DNA from: Apteryx mantelli
Taxonomy: Eukaryota > Chordata > Aves > Apterygiformes > Apterygidae
Length of the DNA stretch: 64,000 bases
Assembly (NCBI RefSeq): GCF_036417845.1
Contig: NC_089981.1
Location: 8,697,501-8,761,500, forward strand
Direction of reading: 5' to 3'
Shown here: positions 45,260 to 57,714 of the stretch, piece after piece
How positions within the stretch are numbered: position 1 is the first letter of the stretch
Layout of the letters: the number at the start of each line of letters is the position of its first letter
Notes under the pieces: generated by a model
Told to the model about the DNA's origin: nothing
What the model saw: only the letters and a program-made list of their open reading frames with translations
The model's database searches: none
Program-made: the position numbers and the translations under genes

Positions 45260-48200
45260 ATGGTGTACCCAGAATGCATTTTGTTCTTTTGGCTTTATCT
45301 GGGGGGATACAAAATGGAATATAATCCAGTATCTGATAAAAGACTACACTTCTTCCTACAAATTTTGCCCTGTAGACTTTCATAACAACGGTATTATCAC
45401 TTTTAGGATCTACTCAGACATTTAATTTTTTCCCCTCTCCCAGTGCATAGAAGTCTAGGCAGACTTGGCGTTGAAGGATCTTTCCATATACCTTGCATTA
45501 CTATATTAAACAGTAACTCAGTACTTGCAGGAATGACTTACACACTGGCTCTATAGCGAGAGCTCACAAGAATACTCTAGCTGAATCTTATGCAGGAAAA
45601 TCTTTACTGATAACCATTCTAGCAATTCATTACTATGATCAGCTATGATTTTGTATAGGCCCTCCAGAAATGACAAAAGGTAAACCACTTGTGAAATCCA
45701 TGCGCTACTTGAAGTGCATGTGTAGCCAGGCATAAGAATGAGCACAAATTACCAGCACTACTTCAGAGAACATCAAAAAATCCCACTCTCGTTCCAGGAA
45801 GCATCCATGCATTTATTTATTGCAATGCCACTTTCCCTCTGGATGCACAGCTTGGTGTATATGTTACTGTTCCAACACTACCAACCAATAACTTTTGCAG
45901 TGTTAACGTGGATAATATTGTTTATCAATCACTCCTAAAGCATCTTCTCTATGTTTGCAGTGTGTGCCTCTTGCAAAATTAAGACTCCCATGTATATGTT
46001 AGAGGATATGCTGGTATTCTCCAAGGACTGCCAAACACAGGTCTACCCTATGCAATGCTTGCATAGACCTTTGGCTGGAATAAATGCATGAGGTCCAGTT
46101 CTCTTTGTGTGTACTGCAGTAAGCCCTAGGACCATCAGAAATCACGTATCCCATGAAATTTTGAAACAGAGAATGGAGCTAATCATTATGTAATAAAACC
46201 AAGAGATGCCAGAAATGGACACAGTGAACAGATACATTTCATGTATGCCTAGGAGTAGAACTAGGGCTGTGCCCTTCCGTCTTCCCAAACTGGCTTAATG
46301 TGCTCTCCACTAGCTGAAAACTTTCCGAGTTACCCATCTTTTGTTGGACAGCCACAAGAGGGCAATACTTCATACAAAATCTCTCTGTGATACACGGCTC
46401 CAAAATACAGTGCTGTACAGATAGCCAAGTGATGATGTGCTAATACTAGCCAAACGAATGCACCTCCTGCCTGTGAGATGCTCCCTTTCTGGACCTTCTA
46501 ACCTGAGACCTTACATCTAGATCCCAGTGCTGATAATCCAATCCTGTCACAATGCAACGTCTGACATTCTGCTAAACCATACATCGCTAGCCATCAGCAT
46601 GAAGTACGTGGTAAAGCTAACTATCTCATCAAAATGCACACGTCTAAAAGGTAGTGGTGTAGTTGTATGTGAAAGTATAAACAAGTTCAAGGAGAGCTTC
46701 ACGTCATGTATCTTAGAAACCTCTTTCAGGTTGGGATGCATTGCCCCTTCAAGGTCAGAGTCTCCCATGACTATGGAGAGAGCTTTGGGCTGCTGGCTCT
46801 CAGTGACACCTCTAGTTTTCAGATGTGTCATTGTAGGCATGTTCTTAGCTGTACCGGATAATTAAAAGTAGAAACATAGGGCAGTGTCTGAGATATGTTC
46901 TTAGCCAAATCTAATGAGGCCTTCCAATTAACCAGGTTGGTTGTGATGTTGTTAGCCCAAGACTACAAAGGTCTAGGCTTGTGCATATGATGTTACTGAT
47001 CCTCACGATGCTTGTGAACTGTATGTGCCACTATTATGTACCAAATGCAAATGCCGACTTTAAGGCCTTAGGAAAATATCAGCAATTACCAAAAGCGTCC
47101 TCAGCTGTGTCTGTATTATGCTGTTCTTTTTATCAGCTTTGTCATACGGTTACCAAGGCCTAGTGAATTTTACCTAAGTAGAGAAATATTTCATAACAAT
47201 AGCATTACTAGCCTCTCTCTATTCTAGATACTGAAATATTCAGTCCATATGCAATAATTGCAGTACTTGTGAAGCATTACTCAGGAAAAAAAAAGGAGGC
47301 CTTTAGGCCAGTTGCAAGTAGATGTTACATATTGCTTGTAAAAAGGATATTCGTTCGCCCAGCAAAAAAAAAAAAAAAAAAATCTCAGGAGTCTATTTGG
47401 AGAATACATGCATGCACTAGTTGATGATATGCTGGGCCCAGATAATTGCAGGCCTGTTGGGGGAGCAATTTAAATCAAAAGTTTTGAACACACTCCTCTG
47501 AATTCAGTGAGTCCTTGGAAAAATAGTTCTTCCTTTGAGCCCTGCTTTCCAGGTCAACACCTCTCAGTGGCTTTTTTGGTTGCAGAAAACTCAGCCCTGG
47601 CCCGCTAGGAGAGTCTCTCTCCCTCTGTCACTTCAGAGGCTTCGCTCTGGCCAAGTCCTGCAGCACACTGCCCCCCCTGCAACTCTCAGCTGTCTCTAAT
47701 CTGCATTCAAACTGCAGATTCCCTACCAAACTCCTGCCCTGCCAAAGGCACTTGCTCTCCAGAAGGCTCTCAAAGGTCAGGATGTTTGGGGCAACTGAAA
47801 TCTCCTGGAGTTTCATCTCGATCCACAGTGCAGCAACCAGGACAAGACAAATAAGCAGCCATTCCCCCTGGTGCCCAGCCACACGCTTTTACATCTATAC
47901 ACTCATTATTATCGCAACTTCCTGGCTGTTTTTTTTTTTTTCCTAGATTTTGAATCCTAGCTTTGGATCTCAAAGCAAATAGAAAGCTTGGAAGGAGAGG
48001 AGAAGTCTTTTTATGCATGCCATGCTGCTGTTGAGATTTGTTTAGGCCTCTTCTTCGCACTGTGCATGCTACTGCATTGTGTAACCCTGCAGACTGGTGC
48101 TTCCACCGAGGGTCCTTAGCCTTATACCGGAGGAGCCGTCACTATGGGGTTTATGTAGGCATCAGAAGGGCAAATGTGTGTCTGGAGAAGGGCTTTGTTC

Positions 48201-51200
48201 AGCCCTCTCATGCCACACCAGGACTATGTTCCTGGAGTAATGCGATCAAAGCAATCTGATTTTGACTAATAGTGGGATTAATGAGCTTTGTCAGGTCTTG
48301 AGCTGTCCAACTAAGGATGCTCGTTATGAGCCCAGGCCAATTACAGACTTAGCTGCTGCCTTCAGACATGGGGCTGAGAACGATCCTTTTTTCTTCCATG
48401 ACCATTTGTGTTTCAGACATAGAGACAAGATGCTCTGAGGTAGTTCTGTTGCAAGGGAATAATCCCTCCCTGCAGCTCACATTGCAGGTGGGCTCCATCC
48501 TCCCTGCTAGGCTCCCTCAGAATGTTCTTTATTCTAAAATTAAATGAAAAACTGGGTTTCTAATGAAAACTTTGTCCCCTGTTTTCCAGGTTCTGCAAAG
48601 GAGATGGAGTAGCAAGAAGAAATCTGCAGAGTAGGAGGCCTGGGACAGCAGAAGAAGACAGGGAAACTTGTGAATTGGCCTTATCTTTGCCAGAAACCAT
48701 TTCTGAGTTTACTGCCTTTGCTATGTAGACCAAATTGGTCAGTCAGCTGTGTATCATCCCAGCATAAAACAGAGTAGTTCAAAACCAGCTCAGTCCAGGC
48801 AGTTTTAAGCTGCAGCCCCACTAGTGCAATGCAGCCAGCTCTGTTTGACCCATCATCTTTAAATGAAATAGATTAGACCGGGGTCTCTGTGGGGTTTTTG
48901 AGATACAGCAAAAGCATTGTAGAGATCCTGCCAGTTTTCACAGGCTGCTTTTCCTTCAAGGCGGTCTCTCACTGTCCCTAGATTAGAGCAATAATCACGT
49001 CTGACTGTAAGATGAGAGAGCTGCTAATTTCAAGGAGTGAAAGAACTTGAGCTTTTAATGATGCACACTGGAGCCAATTTAAACACACTCGCAAACTCAC
49101 TTGCCAAGTTGCATCATTGCAATTTGTCAGGCACAAGTTTCTTAACTGTACCTACGGAGACCTTACTAAAATCATCCTAAGTCATTTCCTGGAAAGACAA
49201 CCAATTATATTAAATTGCTTGCCTTGAGTCTTTAGACACAGGCTCCTTAAAGCTGTAACCTACCTGGAATTTGCATTTGGCTTCCTTGTCAAAGTCAGAG
49301 TGATTAGTTCAAATCAATACATGTAATAATCTGCGTAGGGTTTCCTCAGAGAAAAGCAAAGGAAGTCACAGACATTTCCCCTGGAGGAAAGGTAAAGCTT
49401 AAAAAAAGAAACTAGGAAATTACAGTTTCACAATTACAGATGAAGCAATTAAAAAAAAAAACTGAAATGCCACAGTTTTGTTCTTATGGCTATGTTAGCA
49501 TCCATCAAATATTACTAGTCATCAGTTAATAAGTATCAGCCTGACGTGCCTGTTTTCCACAGTCTCTCCATTTTGCCCACCAGCACAAAATGTCTTCTTA
49601 AAGGCATACATCTTAATGCTGAGAGAAATCAAACTGGCAACAGAGGAATCCAGTGCTGAAGTCCATCACTTCCACAATTTATGAAACAGGTTGCCCCTTC
49701 CGGAAAAAAAAAAAAAAAAAAAAAAAGAACTTTAATAATAAAATAATTGAAATTTGACAGTATACATAATCCAGCCCAATTTGTTCTCATTCCTGCCACC
49801 TCTCTCAGGTTATTAGGCAGAGCAGAGGGGTTGCCTTGGGCAGCAGATTAGTAATGGCAGCAAAATTGCCAAGACCCCAGCAGAGCAGAATCCTGGAAAA
49901 TTTCAGTGGGGCATAAATGGAGGTGGTCACTGAAGGAGTGGGGCAGGGAAGGAAGAACAGCCCCCTCCCCAAACTGGCAATTGTGTCCTTGTTTTCTTCT
50001 GTATCCTTAGCAGCGGGTAGTGAATTCCAGCTCTTCAAGGCTGTCCCTGCACAACTCTGTGGCCTCCTTTCGGGTTTGGCAACAAAATTCAACTGCCAAG
50101 AAGCCTGTCAGCCAACCCTTCAAGTCTGCCAGTGCAACTCTTATCCTAAACCCTACCCGACAAGCACCCCATAGTTCCATTAAGGATCCCAAATCCTATT
50201 TTCCACTGCCATGTTCCCTACGAGATCAAAGATCAAGAATACCTCGAGCCCACCTCCGCCATATGTGTCAACTCACAGACCCAAGTGAGGGCTGCTGCCT
50301 ACAGACTTGGAAATAGAGAGTTCAGTCCCCTGTCCTGCAAAGACCTTTGGCATCCCAGACTATTTTCACACAATGATGTCAGACCGTGCAGACATACCAC
50401 TTGCCCCCACCCATGAACATGAGCTCTAACCTTATTGTAGTGCAATGCCTTTCAAACTGAAGAACTCAGCACTGAGGATAAGCTGGCTGCTGTTGCAAGG
50501 CCATGGCTGAAGAAGGTAGAGTCCAGGGGGTGGGGGAACCTGGATGTGTTGGTGGCCGCACAGGCTACAGCCAACACGGAGGGGGTCTGTGAAGTAAGTG
50601 CCAAGGTCTGGCTGAACTCCTGGAGCAAGGGACTCAGCTGAGGAAGACTCCAGGGGCTGTTTGGGGAAAGAATGGTCCCGCTGTGGTGGCCTGGTTAGGT
50701 TGTGCGTGAGGACGCTGACTCTGGATGGAGGGAAGGCAAAGGAAGGGAGGAGAGGACTAAAAGGAGACATGGCTCAGCCTAGCAGGAGGAGAAGAAATGA
50801 GTAATTGGAGCAAGTGACAGAAGCGAGCGTGAGAAGCGCAGTTCAGGGCATTACCTAGATAAGCTCAAACAGCTGGAAGTCCACACTGGCACTCAACCTA
50901 GCCTCCACAGATAACGACACAGACTGTGAATGCTCATAATGGCAGAACTGAGCTGAGGCCAGGGTTTACCTTGTTTCAAGCAATGACAGGCTGTGAGGCG
51001 ATCAGAAATTGCAAAAAAGTCATTTGCGCATCCTCTGCAGACATGTCCCTCGTTTGTAGCTGGCTAACTCTGCTCCTAAATTCACTGTTTCCACCATTCT
51101 GTTATTTCTCCCTGAAGTCCAGCTGAGCCCCTTCACTTTTGGGCCATAGCCACCTGCTGCTATTTCAGTCTGCCCTCAAACCCATGCATATCTGAAGACC

Positions 51201-54200
51201 TCTTTCCCAAAAGCTGTTCCTGTGAGGTAATTACACACTCAGTTATTTCCAGCTGATAAACCTCGTGTGCTTAGAGGTGCATGCGATGGACACACATGCA
51301 GAATTCCCACTACCTTAATAGCCCCGGTATTCCTCCACGCATCCCACAGTGCCTCCATCTTCCCACAGGTCCCCTTCCCGCTTCCAGCACAACATCTCCC
51401 AAGGAAAAATAAATAAATAAATAAATCATCTCTGTAAGTGCTCCTATTCCCATGTTTTTAGCACTTCCTTTTAAACCAACTGCCCAGCTAGTCAGCTGGT
51501 ATAGTTTGACTTTGAGCCATCCTTACATTTGAGGTAGAGAAGCACTTCCAGTTTCCAAAGCATTTTTCATACCTACTTTCTTGTCTAGTTTCATTATTTC
51601 AAAACATACTCTATTATTACATACTACATGACTGCACCACAATGTCTATTATATACATTCTGAAATATCTAATAATTTCTTTATTGAAATTAAATGATTC
51701 AAAGTGAAGCATTTTGATTTTTCTCAATTGAAATTTAGCATAATTGACCCAGAAGACATTTCAGTGTTTCAACATTGCTCTCTCATGCAAAAGGAAGATT
51801 AGAGAAGTAGGAATTCACCATTGAAGAGAAACACTATTTGCCCAAAGATGGGAGATCTTTGGAGAGCAGCCTCCACCAGGAATACCAATGACTCCCCCAC
51901 TGCTTCTGATCTTCCTTCTCTTTCTGCAGGTGTGGGAGTGAGGGCAAATTTAAGATAGCATTTAAAATACCAGCAGGAAATGAGTGGCAATGGAAAATGT
52001 CCCACTTCCCTGTAAGATGAGTTTGCAAAAGAGAGATGATGAATTATCTTCTTGAATGGCCTGTCTCCTTCCTTTACTACAAAGGCAGCTTAGACAACTA
52101 GATTAGATTTAGTCACCTAACTTTTAAATAGCTTAACTGCAGGGAGATGAATCCCATCTGCTGTATAGACATGTGGCATGTGCTCAAGATCCATGATGGG
52201 TCTGGATCTACTGCACAGCTCTGTCCAGGAGATGCATTTCACATTCTCTGAAATATCACACTGAGCTGCACCCTGTGCTGTTCTGACTGTCTTTATGTGC
52301 ACAGTAAACTATGCACATCCCGAAATCTGGGATGCATGGAGCCTAATCAACATGACATGGAGAAAGCATGTGTGAAATTGCACGTGCATGTGTAAAAAAC
52401 AAAAACCCTTCCCCGGAAATCCACCAGCCTTACCCTCCCAAGCCTGCAGTTCTGCGCCATGCCATCACACTGTATTTCCATACCACAGCAATGCAGGAGG
52501 CCAGGCTCCATGATTACTCTTTCAAATGCTCATAGGTGTGAAACACTTGGGGAAAACATACAGGAAGACTTCCTTACTGAGCTTTAGCTGTATGCAAGTG
52601 ACCTATTTAAAGCTAATCAGGCTTCCTCTGTGTTCATCAGAGAGAAAGAAGTTAGCATCTTCACAGAGCGCTTCTTCCTTAGGACAAGTTGAATCATCTC
52701 CAGGAGCTGCCTGTCTCTCTCCGTTGAGTCCAGAGGGGGTTTAGATGACTAGATTAGATTCAGACAAAGCTTCTACATGCTTCCTGGTAGATGACATGAG
52801 CGTTTTCACCCACAACCCTCCCTAATTTCTCCCTTTTATCTCTACTGAGAGATCTCCAACCTCCTAGGCACCAGCATGAGGTCCTTCAGTAGGATGCCTG
52901 AATTTAGGCGAGATGAACTGAATCCTAAGAGTCACTTACTCTAACACAAACAGATAATGTAACTCAATGTATTTCTCTTGTTGCCAGATGTTGAACTTTT
53001 GATGTATTTGGTGACATAATGAATACATTCATAATGGATAATTTGCTGAAGGAGCACAGTAACTTAATTCCTGCAAGGTGGAAGTTTCACAGTTATTCAA
53101 TTCACCTCACAGAAGAAAATCCTCTTGTCTTCCCTTTACTCTGCTTCCCCAAATACTTGTGCTGCCTCCCCAGCTATAATACTGGATTGTGTCACTTCCT
53201 CCTTTACCTATGGATGTCCCCTTGTATGACTTTTCATAATTAACTTGTGCAGGAGAATTATGACAATTTTCAGAAAAGTTTTTTAAAATATAGCGCCCTA
53301 CTATGGCTAAAGAAAATCCAACAAATAAAATAGCCATCTTCAACTTACCGGAAAAAATCAGCACCAGCGTATACGCGTTTACATACACTCAGGTTTGTGC
53401 CTTCGCCATCTGGTGGCAAAGCACGATCATAGCGTGTCCACAGAGCTGAGAAAGTTTTTGGACCCTTTCTATTTGTTTGAAAATGGGGATTCTAAATTAA
53501 TAAGTAAGATTGTTGAGAAAGTTTCCGTTTTCCAACGTTTGTTGATAATATCATCAGTTATATACATACATCATTTGGAGAGCTTCTATTTTGTAAATAG
53601 GTGATACTTATTGTTTACTGCTGCTACTTGTTTTACTGTAACATCTTGTATTATATTGTACTGAACAACATTGCACTGCATCATATCTGAGTGTTGTGGC
53701 ACAAAAATATCCGACATGCTCTTTTCAGATACTTGACTATGCATCTAGTCACAGGCTTGAGCAAAAGGCTGTCCCAGCTTATTGCAGTTAGAGCTGAGCA
53801 AATGGATTTGTCTTACCCAAATTTAAACCTCTGCAGCAGATTTGAGTTCATCTGACCTCATCAATCTAATCTTGCTTTAAGGTTAAAAAAAAAGGGGGGG
53901 GGCACTTCTTGAGCACTGTTCATCTTTTCTTAGAAGAGACATCTTCATACCCCGGGATCCATGAATCTTCTTCGTAAACTATGAGGAACATGAGATGAAC
54001 AGCTTAGGTGAAGGCGATTACTTCTGAGATCATATACCTTATATCATAGACAGCCAAAGTGCAGACAGCAAAAACCTCACATCTTGTCCTTCCAACTGGG
54101 GAATCCAAGTCAGTGAGTGTAATTATAACCCGGTTACTTTCTCATGTATCCTGAAATGTTGGAGCTGAGAAAGATATCTAAGCCATATTACACGCTAAGA

Positions 54201-54638
54201 TCAAATTAAAAAAAAAAAGTACTTCTTGTTTTCTTTTTTCTAACTCTTACATTGCATAGGAGGGAATTTACTAGTTGCACTGGATAGTATGAAATTTGCA
54301 TTTTCCTGGCCTTAGAAATTAGTAGCTGAAAGATCTATTTCCCATCTCTAGTTTCTTTGCTATGAAGGATGGCCATTCATTTTCTTACACCCACTGCTTA
54401 ATCCTGCCTGCTACAACTCTGGATTTCAACACAGGTGGAGTTGCTTGCTTTCTCAACTGGGAAGTAACATCTGTGTTCACTTTGGAAGTTCTTGTATGAT
54501 CCAAGCATAAGTTGCTATGTAATTGCTTGCAAGCTTTTTTTTTTTTTTTTCAAATAAGGACTGGATTATTTACCAGATTTGCTTATAGACCCTTGATCTC
54601 CAGATGTCTATACACACATATAGAAGCTCCATCGTTAA
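45260..54638. other. Gene-free half of the spacer
   Basis: More than 9 kb without a gene I can support. Simple sequence: A-runs at 47364-47382 (19 A) and 49704-49726 (23 A), an AAAT run at 51405-51426, and a T-run at 54535-54550. Small open frames, such as 47628-47882 on the minus strand with a hydrophobic N-terminus, match nothing I recognise. A possible acceptor followed by a 41-codon open stretch near 48590 is too weak to annotate. Confidence 0.5.
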
Positions 54639-55719
54639 CCAGATAGATAAAAGCCTGTTCAGATCTCCTTCTTTTTCAGAGTGCTGGGTATTACCAAGAG
54701 TGGAATAAATCCAAATCTTCTCAACATTTTGGAAAGAGACCATCTCTGTTATACAAAACTGAAATAACAGAGATAAAGTCTGTTTCTATTTAAAAGTAGA
54801 CTGAAATTTAGCAAAACATTGTTTCAGGACAATGTGGAACTAGAATGTTACAGTCTAGGAATCCTAGAATAGCCTCTTTTCACACGTGTTCTTTGTGGCT
54901 TGTATGTCCAATTTATTGATAGAATTGATACAGCAGCAGCAGCAGACTGTAGTCATGTATTCTTCTGTGCAAATAAATTGCAGTTACTTACCTTTGGTTT
55001 AATAAAGACATGATAAGTGAAAATGGATATGAATTTAACTCTTTTCATAGTTGTGGAGTTTAAGTGCAGCTGACATCTGCTATGGAATATCATTGTAATT
55101 CCATGCAGACAAATGCATTTGAAACCTTATTTTCCCCAGAGATGCTGACCATCCATTTCTGTCTTCACAGGTAACTCTGTATATCCTGCACACCTTCAAA
55201 AGTCAGCTCATGAATTCATACATCCATTTACCTACTAGTAGACAGTCAGTTTGTTATGAGTGTGAATGGAGCTTGGTTTGGTGCAGGAACGAGCAGAATT
55301 AATCAAAGAGTGTTTTCTATCAGACATTTGTCTAGTAGAATGCTATCAAGTTGACTGGAAACAGTTGGAATCCAACCAGCAGACTTTTATACCCTTTTCT
55401 GAATTTAAAAAATATTAGTATCACAGTTATAAGTAAGGCACTGAAGGAATAGTTGGTTTATTTGTAATAAATCTGGAGTAGCTCTACATGCATATGGCTG
55501 CTTATGGAATTCATCTCACCTAGAGATATACCTTTAAGCATGCCTTCGTTTCTGTCTTCCATCTTAGTTTCTTCTCAATAGGGAGGGGGAGGAAGAAAAA
55601 GTAACAGGTGTTTTTACAGAATGGTTCATGTGAGTATCTTAGACATCTGCTACATGATGAGATGAGTTATGCCATAGAAGTGCCCATTTTTTTCTTCCTT
55701 TTCCCTGTTCAGGATGTGT

Positions 55720-56190
55720 AGAATGATAAGTTCAGGAGGCTGCAGCCAGGGCCTGTCCCTCTGGCCCTGAGCCAGGTGGGCAGAGAAGACCTAGAGATGG
55801 TAGCCGAGTTCAACCAAGAGTCCAGATGACCAGGAGAGTTCCTGGTGATGAAGCAGGTATGAGGTCAAGCTGAGAAGTCAGCCTGCGGGTCAGAGCCAGG
55901 ATCAGGTAACCAGGGACAGAGACAGTCCAGTGCCTACTGGGCAGGCCCAAAGTGACAAGATAGGTCCAGGGTCAAGCTGGGAAGTCAGTCCACAGGGCAG
56001 GGTCCAGAGCAATGGAGTCTGCACGCTGAGCTGAGCTGGAGATCAGTGCTCCTCTAGGGCAGCTCAGACAGAAACTGAAGGCCCAGGGTTGAGCTTAAAT
56101 GGGTCTCCTGGGCCCATGGGCAGGAGGTGCAAGTGGCTGCCTCAGGCGAGGATGATCAGGCCCATTAAGGCCTGTTAGTGCCCTCAGACC
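55720..56190. repeat. GC-rich tract with imperfect repeats (right arm)
   Basis: Inverse copy of the tract at 31501-31985, with the same 117-bp spaced motif but a shorter AGCTG/CTGAG pentamer run (about 56028-56040). Confidence 0.5.
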
Positions 56191-56649
56191 CTGGAAACAG
56201 TAGTAATTGAAATACTCACTAGCATATGGAATTTTGATTTAAGAATTCAAAGAACTGGGAAATGTTACTACCTCTTTAAGATCTGTCAGAGACTATTTCT
56301 TCTGTTTCCAGTCTCATTTAGCCTACTTGCCACTAACAGCTCTTGAACATTGATACGTATGTATTTACCATTATTAGACTGTGACTTAGTGGCATTCATA
56401 GTGGTCCAGCTTCACACTGGAACAATCTAGGTAGATAATGTGTGTTGCAGCTGGTTTGGGATAACACAGACAAGTGATTCCATTTCAGAATGGCATTTTG
56501 GATGAAATCAGTATTGTCCTCGTTGACCAAAGGAAGTAAGCTGGTCACTGCTAGTGGGAGCATATGATCATGATCGTTTTTTGCCAGTTGTTCTCCAGAG
56601 TGTATCAAGACAAGATTGCTTACCTAATGTGAACAAATATCTGAGCAAA

Positions 56650-57530
56650 ACGGCAGCAGAAAATTACACCACAGTAGCTGAGTTCCTCCTCCTAGATCTA
56701 ATCAAGAAGGCAGAAGCACAGCCCACTCTCATTGTAATGCTTTTAATTATTTACCTGATGACTGTAGTTGGAAATCTGGCCTTGACCGCATTGATAAGGA
56801 TTGTCTCCCCAAACCACCCTCCCAAATAGCTTCTCCTTAGCCATTTGGCAGTCTTAGACCTCTGCTGCTCAGGCATCACCCCCAGGATGGTGGCCAGTCT
56901 CTTAGCAGAGAGCAAAGCTGTCTCATTTGGTGGCTGTGCTGCCCAGATGTATTGTTTCTCTACATTTTGCACCAACAAATGTTTCATTCTGGCTGTGATG
57001 GCGTATGACCAGCTGTAAACCACTGCTATTCAAAGTCGTCATGTCATGAAGTCTCAGCATCCAGCTGTGACTTTGTTCTTATTCTTGTGGGTCTCTAATC
57101 TCAATGATACACAGCAGCTGTGCCTTTTGGGTGTCCTTCTGCCATTCCAGCATCACCAGTCACTTCTGTGGTGTGGTACCCCTGATGAGCCTCTCCTGCT
57201 CTGACATCGGGGTTAACAAGATCATCATCATAGCATTTTGCATCTTAGGTGACATCTTTGTCATACTGGAGGTACGCATTTTGCTACATCTACATCATCT
57301 CTGCCATCCTGAGGTGCCACTCCAGCGAGGGAAGACCCAAAGCCTTCTCCACCTGTGCATCCTGTGCACTTGATAGTTTTTGCCATATTCTTTGGCACTC
57401 CAGCTACACACCCCACAGCTCTGGCTCCTTGCCTGACCAAGATCAGGTGATATATGTGTTTTATACAATGGTAAGCCCCACGGTCTACAGCTTGAGGACC
57501 AAGGAGGTCCTCAAAATGAGGCACTGAATG
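56650..57530 (+). pseudogene. Olfactory receptor pseudogene found only in the right arm
   Basis: From 56653, AENYTTVAEFLLLDL followed by a TM1 with VGN is a typical class II OR start. The expected start codon at 56650-56652 is ACG. The TM1/TM2 loop ends in a stop after NHPPK (56827-56829), with TM2 (LLLSHLAVLDLCC) continuing in the same frame. TM3 keeps MAYD but stops soon after (57016-57018), and TM4-TM7 are spread over shifted frames with more stops; the TM6 core resembling KAFSTCASC is near 57340, and the worn TM7 ends at 57527. It is long dead. It sits in the 56207-57714 block that the left arm lacks and is a different receptor from the OR5/8-like pair at the outer ends of the arms. Confidence 0.85.
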
Positions 57531-57714
57531 GACTGTTACATGGAGAAAATTGTTTGTCAGTCAATAAAACCTCCAAAGGAGTTGGAACAGGTGCTTAAAA
57601 AATTAAAATGATGAGTACAGCTGTTCATGGATGAATTTATTCTGAAATAATTGCTCGTTATGCTACAGAAGTAGGAGAAAAGTGAATGCAGAATTGAAGA
57701 AAGATATAACTGTA

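Noticed and set aside
47628..47882. 84-codon minus-strand frame with a hydrophobic, signal-peptide-like start
   Set aside because: No family match, no supporting exon structure and nothing conserved to compare with.
48588..48728. Possible 3' splice site followed by a 41-codon open stretch ending in TAG
   Set aside because: No partner exon or domain could be found; acceptors of this quality occur by chance.
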